DNA of 15,413 nucleotides from an uncultured bacterium. Lineage in GTDB: Bacteria > Bacillota > Clostridia > Lachnospirales > Lachnospiraceae. Location of the stretch: contig CAJMRM010000059.1 in NCBI GenBank assembly GCA_905215775.1, positions 1 to 15,413 of the forward strand. The letters run 5' to 3'. A program made the translations under genes and the position numbers. Under the pieces are notes generated by a model. That model saw nothing but the letters and a program-made list of their open reading frames with translations. It did no database searches and had not been told where the DNA came from. Shown in pieces: positions 1 to 5,788 of this stretch (positions are counted from its first letter, which is position 1; every line of letters starts with the position of its first letter).

Positions 1-50
1 CAAACAGTTAGAGTATATTTAATCACGGTGATAAGAAAGGAGAAATAAAA

Positions 51-620
51 ATGGTAGAAAAAAAGATGGGGATTTTATCCAAAGCAGTCGCTGCTATAGC
101 ACAGGCTTGTATTTCATTGAAGGAAAAAACAAAGGAGCTGTACTGTCTCGTCAAAGAGAATTGCAAGCCCGCACTGAAAACAACCGGAAATCTTATCCGT
201 GCCGAATATAAAGCCGCTAATGAACGTTGGCTGATGAACCAGCAGCAACGGCAGCTGCTAGAAGCTCAACAGCTATCTGGACGACTTGCCAGAGATTTCG
301 GTATCGTTTTGAGACATACCACTCTTCCTAAAGCAATGCCTCTTGATTTGGGAAATCTATGGATGATTGAAGCAAAACCTGTAGGAGTAAATACATATGA
401 TATTTCGATTCCCTTGGTATCACCGCAGATACTTCCGGACAGTCTTTTCCCAGAGTACACCACTCTCTGGTTAAATCGAACTCTAGAACGCTACAGAACG
501 ATTTGTATTCAACGCCAGATTCCGCCGGAGCAATGGCTCTCAACATACTATATGGTAATTGTAGCTATGTCTCAGCCGAACGATATGTTTATTACAGTAC
601 GGATTCGTTTAATATGGTAA
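51..620 (+). CDS. Hypothetical protein upstream of Rep
   Basis: A 189-residue protein that I do not recognise. The start is well supported: AAGGAG at 37-42 lies 8 nt before the ATG. Residues about 1-85 are rich in Lys, Glu and Gln and look largely helical, possibly coiled coil (a Gln-rich stretch near residues 63-73). Residues about 90-189 look like a mixed alpha/beta fold with aromatic residues. No signal peptide, clear membrane segment, cysteine cluster or nucleotide-binding motif is visible. Its stop codon overlaps the likely rep start (ATGGTAA at 614-620), so the two are probably translationally coupled and may act together in replication or maintenance of the element. That role is inference from position only. 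Confidence 0.7.
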   Translation: MVEKKMGILSKAVAAIAQACISLKEKTKELYCLVKENCKPALKTTGNLIRAEYKAANERWLMNQQQRQLLEAQQLSGRLARDFGIVLRHTTLPKAMPLDLGNLWMIEAKPVGVNTYDISIPLVSPQILPDSLFPEYTTLWLNRTLERYRTICIQRQIPPEQWLSTYYMVIVAMSQPNDMFITVRIRLIW

Positions 621-1738
621 CATTGCGAAGCAGAAAATTCATGCTGACCTTCCAGTCCTCACACATCGAGGCTGGATGGTCACATGAAAAAATCCGTCAA
701 ACTCTGGAATCATTAAAACTGACTTATTATGCAATGGTTGATGAAATCGGTAACGATACCGGGCAAAAACACACCCATCTGATTTTATATCGTCCGTCTG
801 CCATCCGCACCAGAACTCTGGAAAAGCTGTTCCCAACTGTCCATCAGGATATGTTGAACGGTTCCATGAGCGAAGCCAGAACCTATCTACTAAAATCCGG
901 GAAATGGGCAGAGACAGAAAAAGCAGAAACAACCGTCGATAATACCTTCGAAGAATCCGGCGAACTCCCACCGGAACCCGGACAGGGACACCGCTCCGAT
1001 TTGGAAAAGATGATGGAGATGGTAAAAGCAGAGTATTCCGATTTGGATATCATCGAGGAAATCCCCTCTCTGGTAGACAAACTGACTGCAATCCAGAAAT
1101 ACCGCCAGCTCATCATCGAGGAAAAAGCACATATCTATCGTCAGATGTATGTGGTCTATTGCTACGGGAAAACCGGCGCCGGAAAAACACGGGGAGTCTA
1201 TGCCCAATATGCGGACAATCTAGGCTGTGTCTATACCATCAACTCCTATCAGGGTACTGGTCTGTTCGATGGATATGACAGCAGTAAAGTCAAAGTCCTT
1301 TGTCTGGATGAATTCCGCTCCAGCCTGCCGTTTGGTCTGCTGCTGGCACTGACAGATGGTCAATATCAAGTGATTAACTGTCGGTACAGTAACCGGATAG
1401 CAACCCATGACACAACATGGATCATATCCAATATCCCACTGCACCAGCAGTATCCAAACATTCAATCCGAGGAACCGGAAAGCTGGAAAGCTCTCTTGCG
1501 CCGCATCAGCCTCGTGCGATTCTATTATGATATCGGAAAATATCAGGATTATACTGTAGAATCCTATTATCAAGCGTATCGTTCCGGTTCCTTAAATAAC
1601 TGGGAATCTGTTCCCATCGAAAAAACGCCATTTGCCTCTGCCAATCACGAGGCTAATGATAAAAAAATAACAGGAAAAGGAGAAAACTATGTTAAAGATG
1701 AAAGAAATCTTCCGCCTTCCAATGCACCGGCAAAGTAA
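614..1738 (+). CDS. rep: Rolling-circle Rep: HUH endonuclease plus SF3 helicase (CRESS-type)
   Basis: Replication initiator expected to nick the element's origin through a catalytic tyrosine and unwind DNA with its helicase domain. With the ATG at 614 it is 374 aa. HUH motif I (FMLTF) is at residues 9-13, motif II (HTHLIL, two metal-binding His) at 53-58, and the tyrosine motif YLLK at 91-94, giving Y91 as candidate nucleophile and K94 as the usual partner. A superfamily 3 helicase follows: Walker A GKTGAGKT at 185-192, Walker B VLCLDE at 228-233, and motif C ending in Asn273 (WIISN). This order matches CRESS-DNA virus Reps and bacterial pCRESS plasmid Reps, not classic plasmid Rep_1 or Rep_2 proteins. 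An open frame extends up to a TTG at 503, but 614 places motif I at the usual distance and overlaps the upstream stop. It lacks its own clear ribosome binding site, consistent with coupling. Confidence 0.9.
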   Translation: MVTLRSRKFMLTFQSSHIEAGWSHEKIRQTLESLKLTYYAMVDEIGNDTGQKHTHLILYRPSAIRTRTLEKLFPTVHQDMLNGSMSEARTYLLKSGKWAETEKAETTVDNTFEESGELPPEPGQGHRSDLEKMMEMVKAEYSDLDIIEEIPSLVDKLTAIQKYRQLIIEEKAHIYRQMYVVYCYGKTGAGKTRGVYAQYADNLGCVYTINSYQGTGLFDGYDSSKVKVLCLDEFRSSLPFGLLLALTDGQYQVINCRYSNRIATHDTTWIISNIPLHQQYPNIQSEEPESWKALLRRISLVRFYYDIGKYQDYTVESYYQAYRSGSLNNWESVPIEKTPFASANHEANDKKITGKGENYVKDERNLPPSNAPAK

Positions 1739-1976
1739 CTGCTACTGCAAAGAGGATGACCGGGGAATCACTTTAGTATCCTATATCACCGATGTCGCTT
1801 ATTTTGATAAGCATACTCATCGTGTCAAGATTCTTGACAGATATTCTGCCACGACCGACCGGCACTGCCGCTGGTTTATTGAGTATCTGCACCAGCGTTA
1901 TCAGAAGCCTTATCTGAAAATCCGTTATGATTGGATTGATAGAAATTTTAATATCCTAATGAAAGGAGAACAGTAA
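1689..1976 (+). CDS. Small hypothetical protein overlapping the rep 3' end
   Basis: A 95-residue basic protein of unknown function. AAAGGAG about 7 nt before the ATG is a good ribosome binding site and lies inside the end of rep; the reading frames overlap by 50 nt. The protein is rich in Tyr, Arg, His and Asp (for example IRYDWIDRNFN near the C terminus) and has no membrane segment or metal-binding cluster. It ends just before the next gene's start, so it belongs to the same transcription unit. The overlap means part of its coding sequence also encodes the Rep C terminus. I cannot assign a family; a DNA-binding or copy-control accessory role is only a guess from position. Confidence 0.65.
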   Translation: MLKMKEIFRLPMHRQSNCYCKEDDRGITLVSYITDVAYFDKHTHRVKILDRYSATTDRHCRWFIEYLHQRYQKPYLKIRYDWIDRNFNILMKGEQ

Positions 1977-1978
1977 TT

Positions 1979-2401
1979 ATGAAAAAATTTTACCGCATTT
2001 TAAAGACAAATGAGGAGGTGCAGATGTTTGAAAACAATTTCAAACAGATTGAAGCTACCTTTTCTGCCATCCGGGAATCCCGGACGAATCTGATGTTGAA
2101 AAACGATTTAGATAATCTGGAGACTCTATCCGAGGGCTTTCAGAAAAAGCTGGAAAAGTTCGTAGGAATCTGCCGCTCCTCGCAGACTTATGCACGCAAT
2201 CATAAAGATACGGATTCTTTATTATCTGAGGATTCTATCGCAATCCTGTGCGGTATCCAGAAAAAGGTTGCAGAGGAACTCAGCAATAACGAGTTTGCAC
2301 TGGAGCAGCTGCGAGACCGTAGAGAATTTGAAGCACTGGCAAAAGGAACGCCAGTACAGCCTGATTCTCAATCTGAAGCAGAACCGAAAGGAGGTGAGTA
2401 A
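1979..2401 (+). CDS. Hypothetical helical protein of the element
   Basis: A 140-residue protein with mostly helical, charged composition and a Glu/Pro/Gln-rich tail (about residues 122-140) that may be disordered. The ATG at 1979 has AAAGGAG about 10 nt upstream and starts three bases after the previous stop. A second in-frame start at 2024 (Met16) follows GAGGAGGTG at 2012-2020, a stronger but closer ribosome binding site, so a shorter 125-aa form is possible. Its own 3' end carries the GGAGG that serves the following excisionase-like gene. No recognisable motif, signal peptide or membrane segment; function unknown. Confidence 0.65.
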   Translation: MKKFYRILKTNEEVQMFENNFKQIEATFSAIRESRTNLMLKNDLDNLETLSEGFQKKLEKFVGICRSSQTYARNHKDTDSLLSEDSIAILCGIQKKVAEELSNNEFALEQLRDRREFEALAKGTPVQPDSQSEAEPKGGE

Positions 2402-2403
2402 GC

Positions 2404-2553
2404 ATGAACCGTTCTGTGATTTATCTATCCCCCTATGAGTATTCCTGTGTAACCGGAATCCCGCTGCCAGATGTCATGCAGATGATTCAGGATGGAAAAC
2501 TGCCGGCGTATTATGATGATGAAGGAATGTATATCCCAGTAACTTATAATTGA
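2404..2553 (+). CDS. xis: Excisionase-like small DNA-binding protein
   Basis: A 49-codon gene starting three bases after the previous stop, with GGAGG at 2390-2394, 9 nt before the ATG. The product reads as a compact winged helix-turn-helix of the excisionase/HTH_17 type: a beta-strand start (VIYLSPYEYS), a helix, the turn CVTGIPLP, a recognition helix DVMQMIQDGKLP, then a short wing ending YIPV. Such proteins bend DNA at attachment sites and steer tyrosine recombinases toward excision. The position directly before the integrase supports this. It is shorter than typical excisionases (about 60-70 aa) and so easily missed by gene finders. Function is inferred from fold pattern and context. Confidence 0.72.
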   Translation: MNRSVIYLSPYEYSCVTGIPLPDVMQMIQDGKLPAYYDDEGMYIPVTYN

Positions 2554-2571
2554 GACTAAAAAATTGACCTG

Positions 2572-2628
2572 ACACAGCTGTAAATCAGTTTGGAAAGTTT
2601 GCATAGTTTGGAAAATTTACTGCTGTGT
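2572..2628. repeat. 14-bp inverted repeat enclosing two direct repeats, before int
   Basis: ACACAGCTGTAAAT (2572-2585) and ATTTACTGCTGTGT (2615-2628) pair at 13 of 14 positions around a 29-nt loop. Within the loop AGTTTGGAAA occurs twice (2587-2596 and 2605-2614), 18 bp apart. It fills most of the only sizeable gap (2554-2650) inside the element. It could be an operator or leader structure for integrase, an excisionase binding site, or a replication origin with iterons recognised by Rep. The sequence alone does not decide between these. Confidence 0.7.
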
Positions 2629-2642
2629 TCCTTGGGAGGAAC
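2627..2642 (+). promoter_or_regulatory. Hairpin covering the integrase ribosome binding site
   Basis: GTTCC (2627-2631) and GGAAC (2638-2642) form a 5-bp stem with loop TTGGGA, so the GGGAGGA ribosome binding site (2634-2640) lies partly in the loop and partly in the 3' arm. It overlaps by two bases the larger inverted repeat just upstream, so the two folds compete at that edge. This may hold integrase translation down; inferred from base pairing only. Confidence 0.35.
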
Positions 2643-2650
2643 ATAGGCAG

Positions 2651-3964
2651 ATGATATATAAAGAAAATCTTAATAAATCCGACCTGCTGTCTTTATTGAA
2701 GCAGGTTCTTTCTTTTGATACAATAGATACGAGTACAGAAGAACTGCTCGATTATATCAATATGACAAAGCAAGAGAAAAAAGAGCAGGAACTGTTAAAA
2801 CAGCACATTGAAAATTTCTACCATATCTGGCAGAACGACAAGGGAATCTATCTTTCCTATCTTCCCGCTGCGGACAAACCAAAGGGACGCAAACCTGTGA
2901 CCGCCACCACGCAGGAAAAACTGGAACGAAAAATCATCGACTTCTATCTGCAACAGGAATCCGAACAGGACAATATTTCAACCCTGCGGAATCTATATCC
3001 GCAATGGCTGAGATATAAGAATCTGGAGACTAATGCTACAACCTATATCCGCCGGATTGATACGGACTGGAAAAAATACTATGTCGATGATACTATCATC
3101 GACAAGGATATCCGCCGCCTGACAAAAGCAGATTTGAAGGAATGGGCATTGACCAAAATCCGCACGATGGATTTGACCAAGAGACAGTACTATAACATGA
3201 GCGTCATCATCCGTCAGTGTCTGGATTATGCCGCTGACCATGGGATGATTTCTGTCAATCCCTACAATCAGTTCAAAGTGGATGCAAAGCTGTTCCGAAA
3301 GGTTAAAAAACCGGATGATAACACGCAGGTGTTTTTGAAAAATGAACGCCCGTTAATCGAGAGTGAAGCATGGCGGGAATTTGAGGAAAAAGGCTGTACT
3401 ACCGCCCTTGCCGTCCCCCTTGCATTCCAGACCGGAATCCGTCTGGGAGAGCTGGTCGCATTAAAATCCTCTGATATCAGCAGTGACGGAAAATATCTGC
3501 ACATCCGCCGGATGGCACAACGGCTGGAACAGCAACGCCCGGACGGGACTTGGTATCCGGCTCAATGGATGACCGTTGAATATACAAAAACCCACGCCGG
3601 AGACCGTTATGTATATCTGACCGAAGAAGCCCGCCGGATTCTCAGGATAATCCAGACAGCCAATGCAGAACACGGATTCAGTGACCATGATTTTCTATTC
3701 ATCCATGGCGGAAAACGAATCACACCGAGAGCCGTTGATACCAGAATCCGAAAATACTGTGACCACATCAACATCGACCGGAAAAGCACTCACAAGGTAC
3801 GAAAATCCTACATCTCAACCTTGCTCGATGCCGGAATCAATATCAACGAAGTGAGAAAGCAAGTCGGACATGAGGATGAACGGACAACGCTCCACAACTA
3901 CTGTTTTAACCGGAATGAACAGATTGAAAATGAATCAGATATGGAAAAGGCACTCGCCGGGTAA
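2651..3964 (+). CDS. int: Tyrosine recombinase / integrase
   Basis: Site-specific recombinase that inserts and excises the element, very likely at the adjacent tRNA-Gly gene. 437 aa. The N-terminal part (about residues 45-100) resembles an arm-type DNA-binding domain of Tn916-class integrases, the SAM-like core-binding domain spans about 105-210, and the catalytic domain about 230-430. Active-site residues are all visible: R264 in TGIRLGEL, a candidate K313 in the beta-hairpin region, H381 and R384 in HKVRKSY, H407 in VGHED, and nucleophile Y417 in LHNYCF. The ATG follows GGGAGGA by about 10 nt. The gene ends at the first arm-like repeat (3964), as expected where an integrase sits beside its own att site. 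Intact and probably active. Confidence 0.95.
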   Translation: MIYKENLNKSDLLSLLKQVLSFDTIDTSTEELLDYINMTKQEKKEQELLKQHIENFYHIWQNDKGIYLSYLPAADKPKGRKPVTATTQEKLERKIIDFYLQQESEQDNISTLRNLYPQWLRYKNLETNATTYIRRIDTDWKKYYVDDTIIDKDIRRLTKADLKEWALTKIRTMDLTKRQYYNMSVIIRQCLDYAADHGMISVNPYNQFKVDAKLFRKVKKPDDNTQVFLKNERPLIESEAWREFEEKGCTTALAVPLAFQTGIRLGELVALKSSDISSDGKYLHIRRMAQRLEQQRPDGTWYPAQWMTVEYTKTHAGDRYVYLTEEARRILRIIQTANAEHGFSDHDFLFIHGGKRITPRAVDTRIRKYCDHINIDRKSTHKVRKSYISTLLDAGININEVRKQVGHEDERTTLHNYCFNRNEQIENESDMEKALAG

Positions 3965-4070
3965 CTCTACCCCGCTCTACCCCATACAGATAAAACCAAA
4001 ACAGCGGAAGTCCCTGTAAAATCAAGGCTTCCGCTATAAATAAAAAGAGCGCGAGACGGGACTCGAACCC
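3964..4070. repeat. Right-end/att repeat, copy 1
   Basis: This block starts with paired repeats ACTCTACCCC/GCTCTACCCC (3964-3983), continues with a hairpin (AGCGGAAG 4003-4010, CTTCCGCT 4028-4035), an A-rich run, and a copy of the tRNA-Gly 3' end (4049-4070). The tRNA-like part matches 20 of 22 bases of 4211-4232. Only the T-loop and acceptor 3' strand are present; the T-stem 5' side is not complementary, so it is not a functional tRNA. The same layout recurs at 4126-4232 with identical 85-nt spacing. Likely an att site left by recombination inside the tRNA gene. Confidence 0.8.
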
Positions 4071-4123
4071 CAGATGCCAGAAAACCGCATCTGTTACAAA
4101 TTTCTAATCATACAGATTTGTAA
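4071..4123. repeat. Two adjacent perfect inverted repeats between the att copies
   Basis: CAGATGC (4071-4077) pairs with GCATCTG (4087-4093), and TTACAAAT (4094-4101) pairs with ATTTGTAA (4116-4123). The two hairpins lie back to back and fill the space between the tRNA-like copy and the next arm repeats. If the two att copies mark tandem elements, this stretch would be the left terminus of the second, otherwise deleted element. I see no coding sequence in it. Confidence 0.6.
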
Positions 4124-4125
4124 AA

Positions 4126-4232
4126 ACTCTACCCTAGTCTACCCGGAGATACATAACCAAGCAAACGCCGGAACCCTTGAAAAATCAAGCAATTCCAGCC
4201 AATAAAAAAAGCACGAGACGGGATTCGAACCC
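4126..4232. repeat. Right-end/att repeat, copy 2, running into tRNA-Gly
   Basis: Second copy of the element end, offset by exactly 162 bp from the first: paired repeats ACTCTACCCT/AGTCTACCCG (4126-4145), a hairpin with outer arms around 4167-4173 and 4193-4199 and inner CTTG/CAAG, an A-rich run, then the 3' end of the intact tRNA-Gly gene. The arm repeats, hairpin position and tRNA end correspond feature by feature to 3964-4070, while bases between them have diverged. This points to a related but not identical element. The hairpin just past the tRNA 3' end may also help terminate tRNA transcription. Confidence 0.75.
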
Positions 4233-4281
4233 GCGACCCTCGCCTTGGCAAGGCGATACTCCACCACTGAGCCACTCGTGC
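4211..4281 (-). tRNA. tRNA-Gly (anticodon GCC)
   Basis: 71-nt tRNA on the minus strand. The 7-bp acceptor (GCACGAG/CTCGTGC), D-arm (GCTC/GAGT with one G-T pair), anticodon stem TCGCC/GGCGA with loop TTGCCAA giving anticodon GCC, and T-arm GCGGG-TTCGAAT-CCCGT all form. The CCA end is not encoded; a T-run follows the acceptor. Its 3' half is the integration target of the neighbouring element, and the gene remains intact because the element end restores it. Confidence 0.97.
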
Positions 4282-4307
4282 AACACAACCTTCTTACGAA
4301 CACCGTC

Positions 4308-4337
4308 ATTATATACCAATCCACACCTTTTTGTCAA
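4308..4337 (-). promoter_or_regulatory. Sigma-A promoter of tRNA-Gly
   Basis: On the minus strand, TTGACA (4332-4337) and TATAAT (4308-4313) are both perfect consensus hexamers with an 18-bp spacer. The predicted transcript start near 4301 lies about 20 nt before the tRNA 5' end. The promoter sits just past the restored stop of the NTPase gene. Confidence 0.85.
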
Positions 4338-4373
4338 GGTTTTTTCGTCGTTTTCCATTAAAACTGTATCCAT

Positions 4374-4881
4374 TCAGCCGCGGATCCGGAACTGATGCTT
4401 TACAAACTCCAGGACCTCCCCATACAATGCATCCCGGTTTTCCTCCGTAATAAAAAAAGCACCGGCAGCCGGGATGAGCACGGACATTCCTTAAAAAGTC
4501 CGTATCCCTGTCCTTCACCGCCGCAATCACCGGATCCCTTCCCCCAAGCCGTTCCAGGACAGCCCTGCAAAAAAGCTCTGAGGAGGACTCCAGGTATCCC
4601 AGCTCGTCCATGATCATAACGCTGCCAGCCTTTACAGGAGCCAGGATCCGCGGCGCATAGCGGTCAAATCCCTCCGCCACCGGAATCCCGCGGGTCTCTC
4701 CGCACAGCCCCACCAGATTCTCCTCTGTGGGCACATGCTCCGCCCCCACATCATAAATATGGACCTGATCTCCTTCTTTTTCCGTCTCAAATCCCGATAC
4801 CGGACGGCCCAGGGACTCCAGGACCCGCCGGATCAAGGTACTCTTTCCCACGCCTCTGGCGCCGACGATCAGTGCGTTCAT
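4374..4881 (-). CDS. THEP1-type nucleoside-triphosphatase, frameshifted near the 3' end
   Basis: A P-loop NTPase of the THEP1/DUF265 family, which hydrolyses NTPs in vitro and has no settled cell role. Walker A GARGVGKST is at residues 7-15 and Walker B VMIMDELG at 88-95. The uninterrupted frame runs to 4309 (190 aa), but its last part does not look like the family. Dropping one base from the 7-base A tract at 4452-4458 (T on the coding strand) restores an ending ITEENRDALYGEV..., with TGA at 4374-4376, close to the normal family length of about 170-180 aa. So the gene is either recently broken, affected by a homopolymer read error, or read by slippage. It starts 9 nt after the gntR stop, so the two are co-transcribed. 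Confidence 0.85.
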
Positions 4882-4890
4882 CTCCGCTCC

Positions 4891-5616
4891 CTACTCTCCC
4901 GACTCGTATACATACAGGGAAAACCTGTCTCCGTTGATCAGCTGGATCCCGGCATACATGGGCTCTCCATTCTCGTCATAAGCCGTGCTCTTTACAAACA
5001 GAAGGTAATCTCCCTTTTTCACATCCATCAGAGCCGCCTCTTCCGCCGTGGCCCGGCACAGCTCGATCATCTTTTCTGAGCTGGCCACCTTTGCTCCGGC
5101 CTTTTCCTTCAGGCACTCGAACATGGACCCATTATTCAGATCCTCCTCCAGAAGGAAGGCATATTTCAGCGGAAAATAGCTTTTTTCCACCTGGACCGGC
5201 TCTCCGTCTGCCAGACGGAGTCTGGAGATATAGACCACATTGCTGCCCGGCTCGATCCCCAGTCTGTCGGCCACCTTTTTATCCGCCGCGATCAGCCGGT
5301 TCTCCAGGACCCGGGCCCCCGGCTTCACGCCCATCTGCTCACACATTTCCGTAAAGCTCTGGAGCTTTTTCATGTTTCTTGAATATTTCGGTTTTGTGAC
5401 AAACGTTCCCTTTCCCTGCTTGCGCACCACCAGCCCCTTTTCCATCAGAGAACCCACGGCTTTTCGCACCGTGATCAGACTGACCCCGTACTCCCTGGCC
5501 ATCTCTGCCTCTGTCATGATCTTGTCTCCAGGCTTATAGACGCCATTTCTGATGCTGGCCTCCAGCTCGTCCATGAGCTGCACATACAAAGGTGTGATCG
5601 CATCCTGTTTCAGCAT
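4891..5616 (-). CDS. GntR-family regulator, HutC/FrlR type (UTRA domain)
   Basis: Transcription factor of 241 aa. A GntR winged helix-turn-helix is at about residues 1-75 (PLYVQLMDELEASI, then a recognition region around EYGVSLITVRKAV and the wing GKGTFVTKP), and a UTRA effector-binding domain at about 95-235. HutC-subfamily members usually bind phosphorylated sugars or related metabolites and repress catabolic operons. It lies just downstream of the fructosamine operon on the same strand, like regulators such as FrlR in characterised systems, so sensing a fructosamine 6-phosphate is a reasonable inference. The ATG follows AGGGGGAT. A strong terminator separates it from the operon, implying its own promoter or read-through. 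Confidence 0.92.
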   Translation of the reverse strand: MLKQDAITPLYVQLMDELEASIRNGVYKPGDKIMTEAEMAREYGVSLITVRKAVGSLMEKGLVVRKQGKGTFVTKPKYSRNMKKLQSFTEMCEQMGVKPGARVLENRLIAADKKVADRLGIEPGSNVVYISRLRLADGEPVQVEKSYFPLKYAFLLEEDLNNGSMFECLKEKAGAKVASSEKMIELCRATAEEAALMDVKKGDYLLFVKSTAYDENGEPMYAGIQLINGDRFSLYVYESGE

Positions 5617-5676
5617 AACGTTTATCCCCCTGTTCCATATTTTCTATGTATTCCCGCGTGATACCCTCCCTATTCT

Positions 5677-5705
5677 AATATGAAGCAGTCAAAATGGCAA
5701 GTCAA
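5677..5705 (-). promoter_or_regulatory. Possible gntR promoter
   Basis: TTGACT (5700-5705) and CATATT (5677-5682) lie 17 bp apart on the minus strand, with 5/6 and 4/6 matches to consensus. It sits downstream of the frl terminator and about 60 nt before the gntR start. An imperfect palindrome, GTATCACGCGGGAATAC (5648-5664), falls near the predicted transcript start and could be an autoregulatory operator, but symmetry is only partial. Confidence 0.35.
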
Positions 5706-5764
5706 ATAAAAAAGAATACCCGCGGCAAAGAGGAGGAATACCGGAGCTCCGGCCTGCCGCGGGT
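5706..5764 (-). terminator. Rho-independent terminator of the fructosamine operon
   Basis: ACCCGCGGCA (5718-5727) and TGCCGCGGGT (5755-5764) form a perfect 10-bp GC-rich stem, with the 12-bp palindrome CCGGAGCTCCGG (5741-5752) inside the loop. On the minus strand the stem is followed by ATTCTTTTTTATTT. It lies right after the kinase stop codon and closes the operon. Confidence 0.9.
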
Positions 5765-5788
5765 TCAGACATATATGAGATTTTTCGG

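Larger units (their letters stand above)
1..4232 (+). mobile_element. Integrated CRESS-Rep plasmid-like element, left end outside window
   Basis: A run of co-directional genes (unknown, HUH-SF3 Rep, two small unknowns, excisionase-like, tyrosine integrase) ends at the 3' end of a tRNA-Gly gene, the classic layout of an integrative element. Gene starts overlap or lie within a few bases of the preceding stops from 51 to 2553, so it looks like one transcription unit up to the integrase leader. No relaxase, coupling protein, capsid or cargo gene is visible here; such genes, if any, would lie left of the window. The strand and compact packing differ from the leftward chromosomal genes beyond the tRNA. 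The right boundary is either the tRNA-like copy at 4049-4070 or the intact tRNA end at 4211-4232. Calling it an integrated replicon is inference from Rep plus integrase plus att-like repeats. Confidence 0.82.

Noticed and set aside
503..613. N-terminal extension of Rep from a TTG at 503
   Set aside because: No ribosome binding site, it lies fully within the preceding gene, and it pushes HUH motif I to residue 46; the ATG at 614 fits the family better.
4049..4123. A second complete tRNA gene
   Set aside because: Only the T-loop and acceptor 3' strand match; the T-stem 5' side mispairs and no acceptor 5' strand or D-arm is present.
4309..4452. C-terminal tail of the 190-aa NTPase frame as real protein
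   Set aside because: The sequence turns Gly/Pro/Cys-rich and unlike the family right after a 7-base homopolymer, while the next frame continues the family ending.
5648..5664. GTATCACGCGGGAATAC as GntR operator
   Set aside because: Only 5 of 8 pairs are symmetric and no second copy is seen at the main operon promoter, so it is kept only as a note.
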